Shown here piece by piece: positions 1 through 8,091 of a DNA stretch of 64,000 nucleotides. Numbering within the stretch: position 1 is the first letter of the stretch; every line of letters begins with the position of its first letter. This DNA comes from Nonomuraea spiralis. GTDB lineage: Bacteria > Actinomycetota > Actinomycetes > Streptosporangiales > Streptosporangiaceae. The notes beneath the pieces were generated by a model. That model ran no database searches. It had not been told where the DNA came from and saw nothing but the letters and a program-made list of their open reading frames with translations. The stretch spans positions 47,430-111,429 of the forward strand of contig NZ_BMRC01000030.1 in assembly GCF_014648435.1 (NCBI RefSeq), given 5' to 3'. The translations under genes were made by a program, and so were the position numbers.

Positions 1-689
1 ATGATCGAGTCGCCCTCCACCAGGACGATCTCCTCGGCTTCTGGCAGCGTGAACCGCAACCGGCCGGCCAGGACGAAGACGAACGACTCTCCGGGGCGGG
101 CGTAGGCACCGTGACTGGCCTCACCGGGCGGCACGGTGAGCAGCGACGACTCCATCCGGTATCCGGGCAGCGTGAGCTCCTCCCACACCACGCCACCGGC
201 GAACAGGCCACGAGCACGCTCGTCCCGGCGTACGACCGTCGTGCCGCGGGCGCGGAACGTGGCGAGCGCGCTCGGCGGCACCAGCAAGGCGTCCGCGATG
301 CGCATGATGAGCTGGGTGGAGACGCCGGTGTCGCCGCGCTCGACCGCGCCGAGGTGGGCGGGGGAGACTCCGACCATTTCCGCGAGCTGTTTGAGAGTGA
401 GCCCGCTGGCTCGTCTGGCGTTACGGATGGACCTGTTGTCCCAGCGGCGTTTGCCGCCCGCGGCGGCGGACTCCTGGGCCAGGGACGTACGGATCGCCGC
501 GGGATTCCAGCCTTGGCTGCGGCGCAGGTCGGCGATCCGCAACGCCCGCGCCAGATGCTCGTCGGTGTAGCGCCGCTGCCCGCCGCCGCTGCGGTCGGGA
601 ACCAGCAGCCCCTGGGATTCCCACACCCGCAACGTCTGCGGGCTCACGCCGACCGCCGCGGCGACCTCCCCGATCGTGCGGTACGTCAT
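1..689 (-). CDS. MerR-XRE-cupin transcriptional regulator (partial, 3' end beyond window)
   Basis: Read on the minus strand from the ATG at 689, the frame stays open to the left edge (229 codons seen). Residues 1-70 form a MerR-type winged helix (TIGEVAAAVGVSPQTLRVWE, then GGGQRRY). Residues about 85-145 form an XRE/Cro helix-turn-helix (ASGLTLKQLAEMVGVSPAHL). From about residue 165 a cupin barrel begins (YARPGESFVFVLAGRLRF). Two DNA-binding modules plus a small-molecule-binding cupin in one chain is unusual, since XRE-cupin alone is the common form. It is divergent from the permease-led operon starting at 782 and is its likely local regulator, with the operon substrate or an intermediate as the probable cupin ligand (inference). 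The true C-terminus is not in the window. Confidence 0.85.
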   Translation of the reverse strand, partial: MTYRTIGEVAAAVGVSPQTLRVWESQGLLVPDRSGGGQRRYTDEHLARALRIADLRRSQGWNPAAIRTSLAQESAAAGGKRRWDNRSIRNARRASGLTLKQLAEMVGVSPAHLGAVERGDTGVSTQLIMRIADALLVPPSALATFRARGTTVVRRDERARGLFAGGVVWEELTLPGYRMESSLLTVPPGEASHGAYARPGESFVFVLAGRLRFTLPEAEEIVLVEGDSI

Positions 690-725
690 GGATCGCGAGT
701 TTAGCGGGACGTCGGGCTCCAACCC

Positions 726-754
726 TCGACAAACCTCCAATTCTTTTGTAGCTT
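726..754 (+). promoter_or_regulatory. Candidate promoter of the permease-hydrolase operon
   Basis: In the 92-base divergent gap, TCGACA (726-731) and TAGCTT (749-754) are separated by 17 bases and point at the operon. This is a weak sigma-70-like match and no clear operator palindrome was found. Confidence 0.3.
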
Positions 755-781
755 TCCCTCACCGTTTCCGGACGCTCTGTC

Positions 782-3031
782 GTGGAGATGCCCTTGAGCA
801 GCGACGTTTCCCCCTCCCTCCATGCCCGCTCCGTCTCCAAGCCCGTACGACTCCTCGGCAAGATCGAGGCCCGATCGATCGACTACATCCCGCCGTCCGA
901 ACGCCGGGGAAGGGCCTGGCACCAGGCGCCGTTCTGGTTCACCGGCCAACTCGTGGTCTCCACGGTCATCGTCGGCTTCATCGGGCCCGCTCAGGGCCTC
1001 TCGGTGGGCTTGTCGATCACGGCCTGCACGTTGGGTGCTCTGGCCGGGGCATTTCTCATGGCCTTTCACGCCAACCAGGGCCCGACCATGGGCCTGCCGC
1101 AGATGGTCCAGTCCAGGGCGCAGTTCGGTGTCAAGGGCGCCGCCCTGCCGATGCTCGGCGCGATCTTCCTTTATGTCGGGCTGAGCGTGTTCGGCGTCGT
1201 ACTCGGCGGCCAGGCGATCTCGATGGTGCTACCGGGCCCTCCGCTCATGTGGGGAGCGTGTGTGGTGGTGCTCGCGTCTCTGCTGGCCGTCGTCGGTCAC
1301 GACCTGCTCCACGCCGTGCTGCGGTGGTTGTCGTACCTGGTGGCGCCGGTCTTCGTCGTACTGACCGTGCTGGCCCTGGTCCACCTCGACCCGCAACCGG
1401 CCAGTGGGGACACGAACACGCCGGCCGCGATGCTGGTCCAGTTCGTCGCCGCCGCGGGATACCTGCTGGGATACGCGGTCTACGTCTCCGACTACTCGCG
1501 CTACCTGCCGGCGTCCACGTCCTCCAGGGCGGTCATCGGCTGGACCTACCTGGGCGCCGCGGCGTCCGCGATCTGGCTGATGTCGCTGGGCTCGTTCATC
1601 GCCTCGTCCGTGCCGGTCGCCGACGCGCTGCCGAATCTGCAGGACGTCGGCGACCGGCTGTTCCCCGGGTTCGGCACGTTCGCGTTGGTGATCACCCTGG
1701 TGCCGAGCGCGATCGCCCTGATGGGCGTCAACCTGTACGGCACGATGTTGTCCGGGGTGAGCATCGCGGCGGGCTTCCGCCCGATCGCCCTGTCGGTGCG
1801 GGCCCGGGTGATCGGGATCGTGGCCGGCGGCGCGTGCGCCTTCCTGGTCGCGCTGGCGATGCCGGAAGCCTATCTCGGAGCCTTCAACGACTTCGTCACG
1901 ATGGTGCTGTACCTGCTGGTGCCCTGGTCCGCGGTGAACCTCGTCGACTACTACTGGGTACGGCGCGGCCGCTACGCGATCACCGCGCTGTTCGACCAGA
2001 ACGGCGTCTACGGCCGATGGGGCGTCGCCGGGCTGGTCGCCTACGGGCTCGGCTTCGCGGCGATGATCCCCTTCATGTCCACCGGCTTCTTCACCGGCCC
2101 CGCGGTACCCGCGCTCGGCGGCGCGGACATCGCCTTCGCCGTGGGACTGCTCGTCTCCGGCGGGGCCTACCTGGTGGCCAACCGGGGTTTTCACCCGTCG
2201 AGCGAGCAGCCCGCCATCCTGGCCAGCCTGCGGCTGCTCGGCGAGAGCGCGGACGGCATCGAGCGGCGAACCGTCGACACCGCGACGGGACCCCTGTCCG
2301 TGCTGACGCGCCGCGGCGACGAGGGGACGGAGCCGGTCGTGTTCCTGCACCCGGCCAACCTCTCCGCCCGCTGCTGGCGCATGGTGACCGGACGGCTGCC
2401 GGCGGACCAGGGCTGGATCGCGCTCGACCTGCGCGGTCACGGGGAGTCGACCCGATCAGGGACGTACAGCGTCCAGAGCTGGGCCGAGGACTGCGCGTAC
2501 GTCCTGTCCGCGCTCGGCGTACGGACGGCACACCTGGTCGGCGGGTCGGCGAGCGCAGCCGTCGCGGTCGAGCTGGCCGCGAGGCGCCCGGACCTGGTCG
2601 CCTCCGTCGTCACGGTCGGCGGCGGCTTCCGCCCCGTCGACCCCGAGGAGGGCGGCCTGATCGAGGAGATCGTCGCGCTCGGCCCCGAAGGGGCGCTCAG
2701 CCGCCACGCCGCGGCCGAGGCGGTGGCCGTACCCGAGGCCGCGCAGGAGGCGGTCGCCGACCTCAGCCACAACGACGCCGCCACGACGATCGCCATCTGG
2801 CGGGCGGCGGCGGCCACCGACGCCGAGCGGGCGGGGGAGCGGCTGCGCTGCCCCGCACTGGTCGTCGTGGGCGAGCTCGACCGCACGTGTCCGCCGGAGG
2901 AGTCCGCCTGGTTCGCCCAGGCCGTCGGAGCACGCCTGGAGATCCTGCGGGGGATCGGCCACCTGCCGATGTACGAGGCCCCTGAGGACCTGGCGTTGCT
3001 GCTGACCGAACACCTGCGGAGGTTCTCATGA
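782..3031 (+). CDS. NCS1-family permease fused to an alpha/beta hydrolase
   Basis: 749 residues. Residues 1 to about 478 are a polytopic NCS1 (nucleobase:cation symporter-1, cytosine/allantoin/hydantoin type) permease with about 12 hydrophobic segments and the typical early stretch HANQGPTMGLPQMVQSRAQFG. Residues about 495-749 are a complete alpha/beta-hydrolase fold: oxyanion region VVFLHPA, elbow serine S589 in VGGSASAA, acid in VVGELDRTCPP, and histidine in GIGHLPMYEAPEDL. The elbow is G-G-S-A-S rather than G-x-S-x-G. NCS1 proteins are normally about 450-500 residues, so this is a genuine fusion in one uninterrupted frame. The GTG at 782 and the ATG at 788 are both possible starts and neither has a strong ribosome site. 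The stop overlaps the next start (ATGA). The fusion suggests that import is coupled to hydrolysis at the inner membrane face (inference); the substrate is unknown. Confidence 0.88.
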   Translation: MEMPLSSDVSPSLHARSVSKPVRLLGKIEARSIDYIPPSERRGRAWHQAPFWFTGQLVVSTVIVGFIGPAQGLSVGLSITACTLGALAGAFLMAFHANQGPTMGLPQMVQSRAQFGVKGAALPMLGAIFLYVGLSVFGVVLGGQAISMVLPGPPLMWGACVVVLASLLAVVGHDLLHAVLRWLSYLVAPVFVVLTVLALVHLDPQPASGDTNTPAAMLVQFVAAAGYLLGYAVYVSDYSRYLPASTSSRAVIGWTYLGAAASAIWLMSLGSFIASSVPVADALPNLQDVGDRLFPGFGTFALVITLVPSAIALMGVNLYGTMLSGVSIAAGFRPIALSVRARVIGIVAGGACAFLVALAMPEAYLGAFNDFVTMVLYLLVPWSAVNLVDYYWVRRGRYAITALFDQNGVYGRWGVAGLVAYGLGFAAMIPFMSTGFFTGPAVPALGGADIAFAVGLLVSGGAYLVANRGFHPSSEQPAILASLRLLGESADGIERRTVDTATGPLSVLTRRGDEGTEPVVFLHPANLSARCWRMVTGRLPADQGWIALDLRGHGESTRSGTYSVQSWAEDCAYVLSALGVRTAHLVGGSASAAVAVELAARRPDLVASVVTVGGGFRPVDPEEGGLIEEIVALGPEGALSRHAAAEAVAVPEAAQEAVADLSHNDAATTIAIWRAAAATDAERAGERLRCPALVVVGELDRTCPPEESAWFAQAVGARLEILRGIGHLPMYEAPEDLALLLTEHLRRFS

Positions 3032-4254
3032 GAACGATCTATCGCGGCGCGGCCGTCCACGACGGCACCGGAGCGCCGCCCGTGACAGGCGACCTCGTGG
3101 TCGCCGACGGGTGGATCGAGCCCGCGGGGCAGGTCGAGCCCGCCGCGACCGTCGTGGACGTGTCGGGGCGCAGCATCATCCCCGGCCTGATCGACTGTCA
3201 CACCCACGTGACGTTGCCGACCCTCGATCCGGTGCGGCTGATGAACACCCCGCTCTCCCACCGCTTCCTGGAGACGGGACGCACGCTCGCCACGACACTG
3301 GACCTCGGCATCACCACCGTGCGCGACGCGGGCGGAGCCGACGCGGGGATCGCGCAGGCGGTCGCCGACGGTGTCGTCCGCGGCCCGAGGGTGCGGACGG
3401 CGATCGCGATGATCTCCCCGACCGGCGGCCACGCCGACCCCTGGCGGCTGTCCGGGATCGACGCGCACCGGCTGTTCCCGCTCTACCCGGGCATGCCGGA
3501 CGCCGTGGCGGACGGGCCGGTCGGGCTGCGCCGCGTGGTCCGCGAGATCGTCAGAGCGGGCGCCGACGTCGTCAAGGTCGCGGTCTCCGGCGGGATCAGC
3601 TCACCCCGTGACGACCCCAGGCACTGCCAGCTCCGCCAGGACGAGCTCAGCGCCCTGGTCGAGGAGGCGGGCGCGGCGGGCCTGCGGGTGATGGCGCACG
3701 CCCACGGGCCGGCGGCGATCATCGCGGCGGTCAAGGCCGGGGTCGCCTCGATCGAGCACGGTGTGTTCATCGACGAGGAGAGCATCGCCCTGATGGTCGA
3801 GCACGGCACGTTCCTGGTGCCCACGCTGACAGCGGCACGGGCGTTCCTGAACGTCGCCTCGGCCGATCCGGACAGCCTGGCCCAGGCGAAGGAGGCCGTC
3901 GCGGTGCACGAGGGCAACCTTCGCCGTGCGCTCGCGGCGGGGGTGCGGGTGGCGATGGGGTCGGACTCCGGGTTCTCCCCGCACGGCCGCAACCTCGATG
4001 AGCTGGAGGCGCTGGCCTCGGCCGGTCTCGATCGGGGCCAGGTGCTGCGCAGTGCGACGTCGGCCGCGGCCGAACTGCTCGGTGCCCACGACGAGATCGG
4101 CACACTGCGGCCCGGCATGCGGGCCGACTTCTGCATCGTGACCGGAAACCCGCTCGACTTCGCTGGGCTGGCCGACCGCATCGAGGCGGTCTACCGGGAC
4201 GGCGTTCTGGTCGGCGGCACTGCGTTCAACAAGAAGGTGGAGGAAGAGAGATGA
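3028..4254 (+). CDS. Metal-dependent amidohydrolase (imidazolonepropionase/prolidase-like)
   Basis: 408 residues. It has the amidohydrolase barrel with metal motif H58-T-H60 (LIDCHTHV), a lysine in DVVKVAVSGG, histidines in MAHAHG and SIEHGVF, and the catalytic aspartate in MGSDSGF. The C-terminal LRPGMRADFCIVTGNPLDF closes the composite beta-sandwich. The family includes Xaa-Arg dipeptidases, carboxypeptidases and imidazolonepropionase-like enzymes that open cyclic or linear amides. ATGA overlap with the permease-hydrolase gene and with the next gene implies translational coupling. A small-molecule amide or N-heterocycle is the likely substrate. No signal peptide is visible, so it is cytosolic. 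Confidence 0.88.
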   Translation: MRTIYRGAAVHDGTGAPPVTGDLVVADGWIEPAGQVEPAATVVDVSGRSIIPGLIDCHTHVTLPTLDPVRLMNTPLSHRFLETGRTLATTLDLGITTVRDAGGADAGIAQAVADGVVRGPRVRTAIAMISPTGGHADPWRLSGIDAHRLFPLYPGMPDAVADGPVGLRRVVREIVRAGADVVKVAVSGGISSPRDDPRHCQLRQDELSALVEEAGAAGLRVMAHAHGPAAIIAAVKAGVASIEHGVFIDEESIALMVEHGTFLVPTLTAARAFLNVASADPDSLAQAKEAVAVHEGNLRRALAAGVRVAMGSDSGFSPHGRNLDELEALASAGLDRGQVLRSATSAAAELLGAHDEIGTLRPGMRADFCIVTGNPLDFAGLADRIEAVYRDGVLVGGTAFNKKVEEER

Positions 4255-4808
4255 CGGACAGCGACGTCCAGTACATGACCCGCACCGCCTCGGCCGACGA
4301 CATCGACGAGATCCTGCGGCTGAACCGGGAATGGTGGGAGTCCAACATCGGCTACGACATCCCCCGCATGACGGAGGTGTTCCCCTCGCCCGGCGAGGAG
4401 TACCTGATGTTCAACTTCAACGGCCACCCCTATTTCAACATGCGGGAGAAGGTCGCGCTCTGGAGCTACTACCGTGCGCGTGAGGACTTCGTCGGCACGC
4501 CCGACGTACGCGTCATGCGACTGGAGGTGCGCGGCGACACCGCGTGGCTGGCCTGTGAGGCCAGGATCGACGAGATCGCGCTGGACGACGGTGGGCACGC
4601 TCCCGACACGAGGAACACGCTGCTGGTGCGCGCCACCGAGATCTACCACCGCGACGACGGCGACGGACGCCCCCGGTGGCGGATGTGGCACACCCACATC
4701 AGCCCGCTCCCGCCGGCGGACGAGCCCCGGCCGGGATTCGACGACACCATGCAGGAGCGCGGCCTCGGCTGGGTGCCGTGGCAGCCGCTCCCCGAGCGGG
4801 AGGCGTGA
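4251..4808 (+). CDS. NTF2/SnoaL-like protein
   Basis: 185 residues, predicted SnoaL-like (NTF2 fold) from its general pattern: an N-terminal helix (ADDIDEILRLNREWW), a central region with NFNGHPYFNMREKVALW, and beta-strands ending in RWRMWHTHISP. NTF2-fold proteins act as small dehydratases, cyclases or isomerases or only bind ligands, so a reaction cannot be assigned. It is longer than the usual 130-150 residues because of a C-terminal tail rich in proline and charged residues. It overlaps both neighbours (ATGA before, TGATG after), so it is a fixed member of the operon and may bind or isomerise a pathway intermediate. Confidence 0.75.
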   Translation: MTDSDVQYMTRTASADDIDEILRLNREWWESNIGYDIPRMTEVFPSPGEEYLMFNFNGHPYFNMREKVALWSYYRAREDFVGTPDVRVMRLEVRGDTAWLACEARIDEIALDDGGHAPDTRNTLLVRATEIYHRDDGDGRPRWRMWHTHISPLPPADEPRPGFDDTMQERGLGWVPWQPLPEREA

Positions 4809-5806
4809 TGACCCGCACCGACCGTCCCGCGCTCGGCCTCGTGCTCGGCAGCTCGCAGTCGCCCGGAGACATCCTGACGGCCGCCGCCGCGGCCGAGCGC
4901 GCCGGTCTGGACGAGCTCTGGCTCGGCGAGGACTACTTCTACACCGGGGCCTTCGCCACCGCCGCCACGCTCCTGGCCACCACGCGGTTGCCGGTCGGCG
5001 TCGGCATCGTCCCGGCCACCACCCGTCACCCGGCGGTGACCGCGATGGAGATCGCCACTTTGGCCGGCCTGCACCCGGGACGAGTACGCGCGGGGATCGG
5101 CCTCGGCGTGCCCGATTGGCTGGACGCGATGGAACTGCGTCCCCGCTCTCCGCTCGGCGCGGTGCGGGACACCCTGCGCGGGCTGCGCACCCTTCTCCGC
5201 GGAGATCCGCTCAGCGGCGAATTCGCCTCGTTCACCGCGCACGACATCACGCTCGAACACCCTCCGGTGACGCCGCCACCGCTGTACGCGGGGGTGGGCG
5301 GCCCGAAGGCGCTGCGACTGTCCGCGGCCGAGGCGGACGGCACCGTGCTGTCGGTGCTGGCAGGCCCTGACTACGTACGGTGGGCATGCGAGCAACTGGC
5401 GGCCGGGGGCGCCGACGCCGGTCACCGTGTCGTGGTCTACGCCCTGTGCATGGTGGACGACGACCGTGACGCCGCCCGGGCCGCCCTGCGCGAGCTGTTC
5501 GGGTTGTACCTGCTCAGCGGCCCCCGCAACCCGATGTCGGAGGTGCAGGGCCTCGCCGACCAGGCCGAGACGCTCGCGGCACGAGGAATCGAGGCCGCGA
5601 TCCCCGACATCCCCGACGAGTGGATCGATCGGCTGGCCGTCGTGGGCACGCCAGGCGACTGCGCACGCCGCCTGGCCGACCTCGCCGAGGCGGGAGCCGA
5701 CGCCGTCGCGCTCGCCTTCCCGCCCGACCAGCCGATCGACAGGATCGTCGGCCGACTGTCCGCGGACGTGATCCCGCTGCTCGGCACGATGGCGGGTGCG
5801 CGATGA
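4808..5806 (+). CDS. LLM-class (luciferase-like, probably F420-dependent) oxidoreductase
   Basis: 332 residues. The ATG at 4808 overlaps the preceding stop. The TIM-barrel bacterial-luciferase fold is recognisable from AAAAAERAGLDELWLGEDYF, the strand ATTRLPVGVGIVPATTRHP and LHPGRVRAGIGLG. The C-terminal part has VVGTPGDCARRLADLAEAGA, the usual closing motif of F420-dependent LLM enzymes in actinobacteria. Such enzymes reduce or oxidise small substrates with F420, or hydroxylate them with FMNH2, and the cofactor cannot be settled from sequence alone. In this operon it is the only redox step. Confidence 0.87.
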   Translation: MTRTDRPALGLVLGSSQSPGDILTAAAAAERAGLDELWLGEDYFYTGAFATAATLLATTRLPVGVGIVPATTRHPAVTAMEIATLAGLHPGRVRAGIGLGVPDWLDAMELRPRSPLGAVRDTLRGLRTLLRGDPLSGEFASFTAHDITLEHPPVTPPPLYAGVGGPKALRLSAAEADGTVLSVLAGPDYVRWACEQLAAGGADAGHRVVVYALCMVDDDRDAARAALRELFGLYLLSGPRNPMSEVQGLADQAETLAARGIEAAIPDIPDEWIDRLAVVGTPGDCARRLADLAEAGADAVALAFPPDQPIDRIVGRLSADVIPLLGTMAGAR

Positions 5807-6693
5807 CCTTCTCCGTCGTCGCCCGCGACGAGCGTACGGGACGGCTCGGCATCGCCGTGGCCTCACACTTCCTCGGCGTCGGCCGGCTCGCGCCCTGGGC
5901 CAGGCCCGGAGTGGGCGCGGTGGCCACCCAGGCGTTCGTCGACCCGGCCTACGGCCCGCGCGGCCTGGACCTGCTCGCCGAGGGGTACTCAGCCCAGAGC
6001 GCGCTGGACCGGCTGCTCGCGGCCGATCCCGATCAGGGCCAGCGCCAGGTGGCGCTGGTCGATGCCGCGGGCGCGGTCGCCGTCCACACCGGGCGGCACT
6101 GCTACGCCGAGGCGGAGCACCGGATCGGGCCCGGCGTGGTGGCGCAGGGCAACATGCTGGGCGCCCCCGGCATCCCGCACTCCATGGTCCAGGCCTTCCT
6201 CGACGCGCGGGGAGACTTCGCCGCCCGGCTGCTCGCCGCCCTGCGGACCGGCGAGCGGGCCGGCGGGGACGCCAGGGGGCGGCAGTCGGCGAGCCTGTAC
6301 ATCGTGGCTGCGCACCGGGCCGACCCGGCCGTCGCCGGGGTGGAGGTCGATCTCCGGGTCGACGACCACGACGATCCGCTGGCGGAGCTCGGCAGGCTGC
6401 TGGATCTGCATCGCGCCTACGCCGACATCGGCGTCATCTTCGCGCCCGGCGTGGTCAGCGGTGACCGGGTGCCGGAGGACGGCGACGTGGCAGCGGCTCT
6501 CGCCGCTCTGTCACGCGCGGCCGGGCTGCTGCCCGGGCATGCGGAGCCGCTCATGTGGTCCGCCATCGTGCTCGCCCGCGCCGGTCGGCTCGCCGAGGCG
6601 GCCGAGGCGAGAGCGAGCGCGCTGGTCGTCAACCCCGATCTCGGCGGCTTCTTCGACCGGCTCCGTGAACAGGGCGTCGTCACCACCGCCTGA
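5803..6693 (+). CDS. DUF1028 family Ntn-hydrolase-like protein
   Basis: 296 residues from the ATG at 5803 (ATGA overlap with the LLM gene). The N-terminus TFSVVARDERTGRLGIAVAS is the DUF1028 signature. It continues with GVGAVATQAFVDPAYGPRGLDLL, and VAQGNMLGAPGIPHSMVQAF follows in the core. The C-terminal about 70 residues are helical and TPR-like (AAALAALSRAAGLLPGHAE). DUF1028 has an Ntn-hydrolase fold, and proteins of this family commonly sit beside amidases and amidohydrolases, but their reaction is not established. As the last gene of the operon it may cleave an amide intermediate (inference). Confidence 0.87.
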   Translation: MTFSVVARDERTGRLGIAVASHFLGVGRLAPWARPGVGAVATQAFVDPAYGPRGLDLLAEGYSAQSALDRLLAADPDQGQRQVALVDAAGAVAVHTGRHCYAEAEHRIGPGVVAQGNMLGAPGIPHSMVQAFLDARGDFAARLLAALRTGERAGGDARGRQSASLYIVAAHRADPAVAGVEVDLRVDDHDDPLAELGRLLDLHRAYADIGVIFAPGVVSGDRVPEDGDVAAALAALSRAAGLLPGHAEPLMWSAIVLARAGRLAEAAEARASALVVNPDLGGFFDRLREQGVVTTA

Positions 6694-6711
6694 GGACGTT
6701 CGTGCTGCTCT

Positions 6712-6741
6712 CCTGGCACATGCCGCCAGGTGTGTGCCAGG
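6712..6741 (+). terminator. Hairpin terminator after the operon
   Basis: A perfect 9-bp stem (CCTGGCACA at 6712-6720, TGTGCCAGG at 6733-6741, 12-base loop) lies 18 bases after the DUF1028 stop. There is no T-tract, as is usual for GC-rich actinobacterial terminators. Confidence 0.6.
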
Positions 6742-6809
6742 CCGGGGGCGGGAGGTGGCCGAGTCCACGACCGATCTTCGGCGGGAGCGCCAAGAGTCGA
6801 GCCGTACGA

Positions 6810-7247
6810 GTGGGATGACCTGGTACCCCGGCAACCACTACATGACCGACAAGGCCACCTACCGCTTCTCGGTGACGGTGCCGAGCATCCGGGTGGCGGT
6901 CGCCGATGGCCGGCTACCTCGCGACCGTCACCGTCGGAAAGTTCAAGCCGACCGACACCAAGATCGGAAAGTACCGGACCATCGTCGCCGTCGACCCCAA
7001 GCCGGCCAACGAAGCGGCGAACCTCGCCGAGCGCCATGACAACCGTGGCGCGATGACCCTCCACGTCCTGCGGAGCAAAGTGGGCGACACGGCGTTCTTC
7101 CAGATCCTCCGCACGTGGACGGCGGAGCACAAGTACGGCAACGCCGACACTCCTGCCTTCATCGCCCTGTCGGAGCGGATCTCTGGCCATGACTTGTTCG
7201 ACTTCTTCGCAGACTGGCTGTTCAAGCCCGGCAAACCAGCTTTGTGA
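6810..7247 (+). pseudogene. M1-family aminopeptidase remnant
   Basis: Two pieces of an M1 (ERAP/gluzincin) metallopeptidase are left. An N-terminal scrap (TWYPGNHYMTDKATYRFSV, about 6819-6890) resembles the start of the M1 beta-barrel domain. After a frame change, about 6906-7247 encodes MAGYLATVTVGKFKPTDTKI, then the C-terminal end AMTLHVLRSKVGDTAFFQIL and DLFDFFADWLFKPGKPAL. The catalytic HExxH domain is deleted, so it cannot be functional. The last 113-codon stretch is open and could be mis-annotated as a gene. Confidence 0.75.
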
Positions 7248-7354
7248 TCCTAGGTGTACGGCTTGCGCCTCCCGTTTCCCGCGCAAGCCGTACCGGCATC
7301 CAACGCCCGCGGCGGCTACGGCTCGATCACGTCGCGACCCGGGGGCGCCTGCCA

Positions 7355-7535
7355 TCAGCGCATGACCCGGCCGGCCGTCATCACCAGCTTCAGGTGCTTC
7401 TCCGGCCGGGCCGGCACGGTGATGTCCTGCAGCGGATCGCCCTCCACCATCAGGATGTCGGCGTAGGCGCCGGGCGTGATCTCGCCGATGCGGCCCGACA
7501 GCCCGACGAGGCGCGCGGCACACCGGATTCCTCGT
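7355..7535 (-). pseudogene. C-terminal remnant of an amidohydrolase
   Basis: The minus-strand frame ending at the stop at 7355 encodes VGLSGRIGEITPGAYADILM, then VEGDPLQDI and LVMTAGRVMR. This is the last 55 or so residues of an imidazolonepropionase-like amidohydrolase (composite domain end). The catalytic barrel is missing. It belongs to the same superfamily as the intact gene at 3028-4254, although the segment is not a recent duplicate of it. Upstream the frame runs into an integrase fossil, so the gene was cut there. Confidence 0.7.
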
Positions 7536-7850
7536 CCTGACCCACGTGCTGAGCGCCGCCCGCGCCCAGGAGGTCCTGGCCCTCGACGTCGACGAACTCG
7601 ATCTGCGCAACCGCCGTGCCCGGGTACGGCGCACAGGCGGCGCCGTCGACGTCGTCGTCCGGCAGACCGCCACCGCCCGGCTACTGCCCCGCCTGCTGGA
7701 CGGCCGCCGCGGCGGACCGTCTTCCTCACCGGCCGTCCCGCCCGCGTCGAACTCCCGCCCGGCGACCTCGACCCAGGCTCGGACCGGGGCCCGGCTGTCC
7801 TACCGGCGCGCCGCCGAACTGTTCGAGACCGCCACCACCGACATCAGGGG
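7525..7850 (+). pseudogene. Tyrosine recombinase (integrase) remnant
   Basis: Fragment of an actinobacterial site-specific integrase catalytic domain: ARAQEVLALDVDELDLRNRR, then ARVRRTGGAVDVVVRQTATA and RLLPRLLDGRRGGP in one frame. VFLTGRPARVELPPGDLDPG is in a second frame, and ARLSYRRAAELFE is back in the first. Two frameshifts and the absence of the HxxR/Tyr region show decay. It abuts the amidohydrolase remnant, marking an old insertion or deletion boundary. Confidence 0.7.
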
Positions 7851-8091
7851 TGCCATCGGAATACGGCGGAATCGGGCCGCGGGCGTGATTGCTGACCATT
7901 AGGTCTTTGCGTTCCGGCTGCTTGGCGATGGTTCCTGGAGGTTGGATGGCGTCGATCGATCGGACGGCGTACCCGAGGCTCACCTGGGGCGGTTGCGCGC
8001 AGGTCAGGCCTTACTGCGCTGGATTTACGACTGAAACCACGATGACCGCGGTTCGCGACACACCTGCGGGCCCGCCGGACATGACCTGGGT

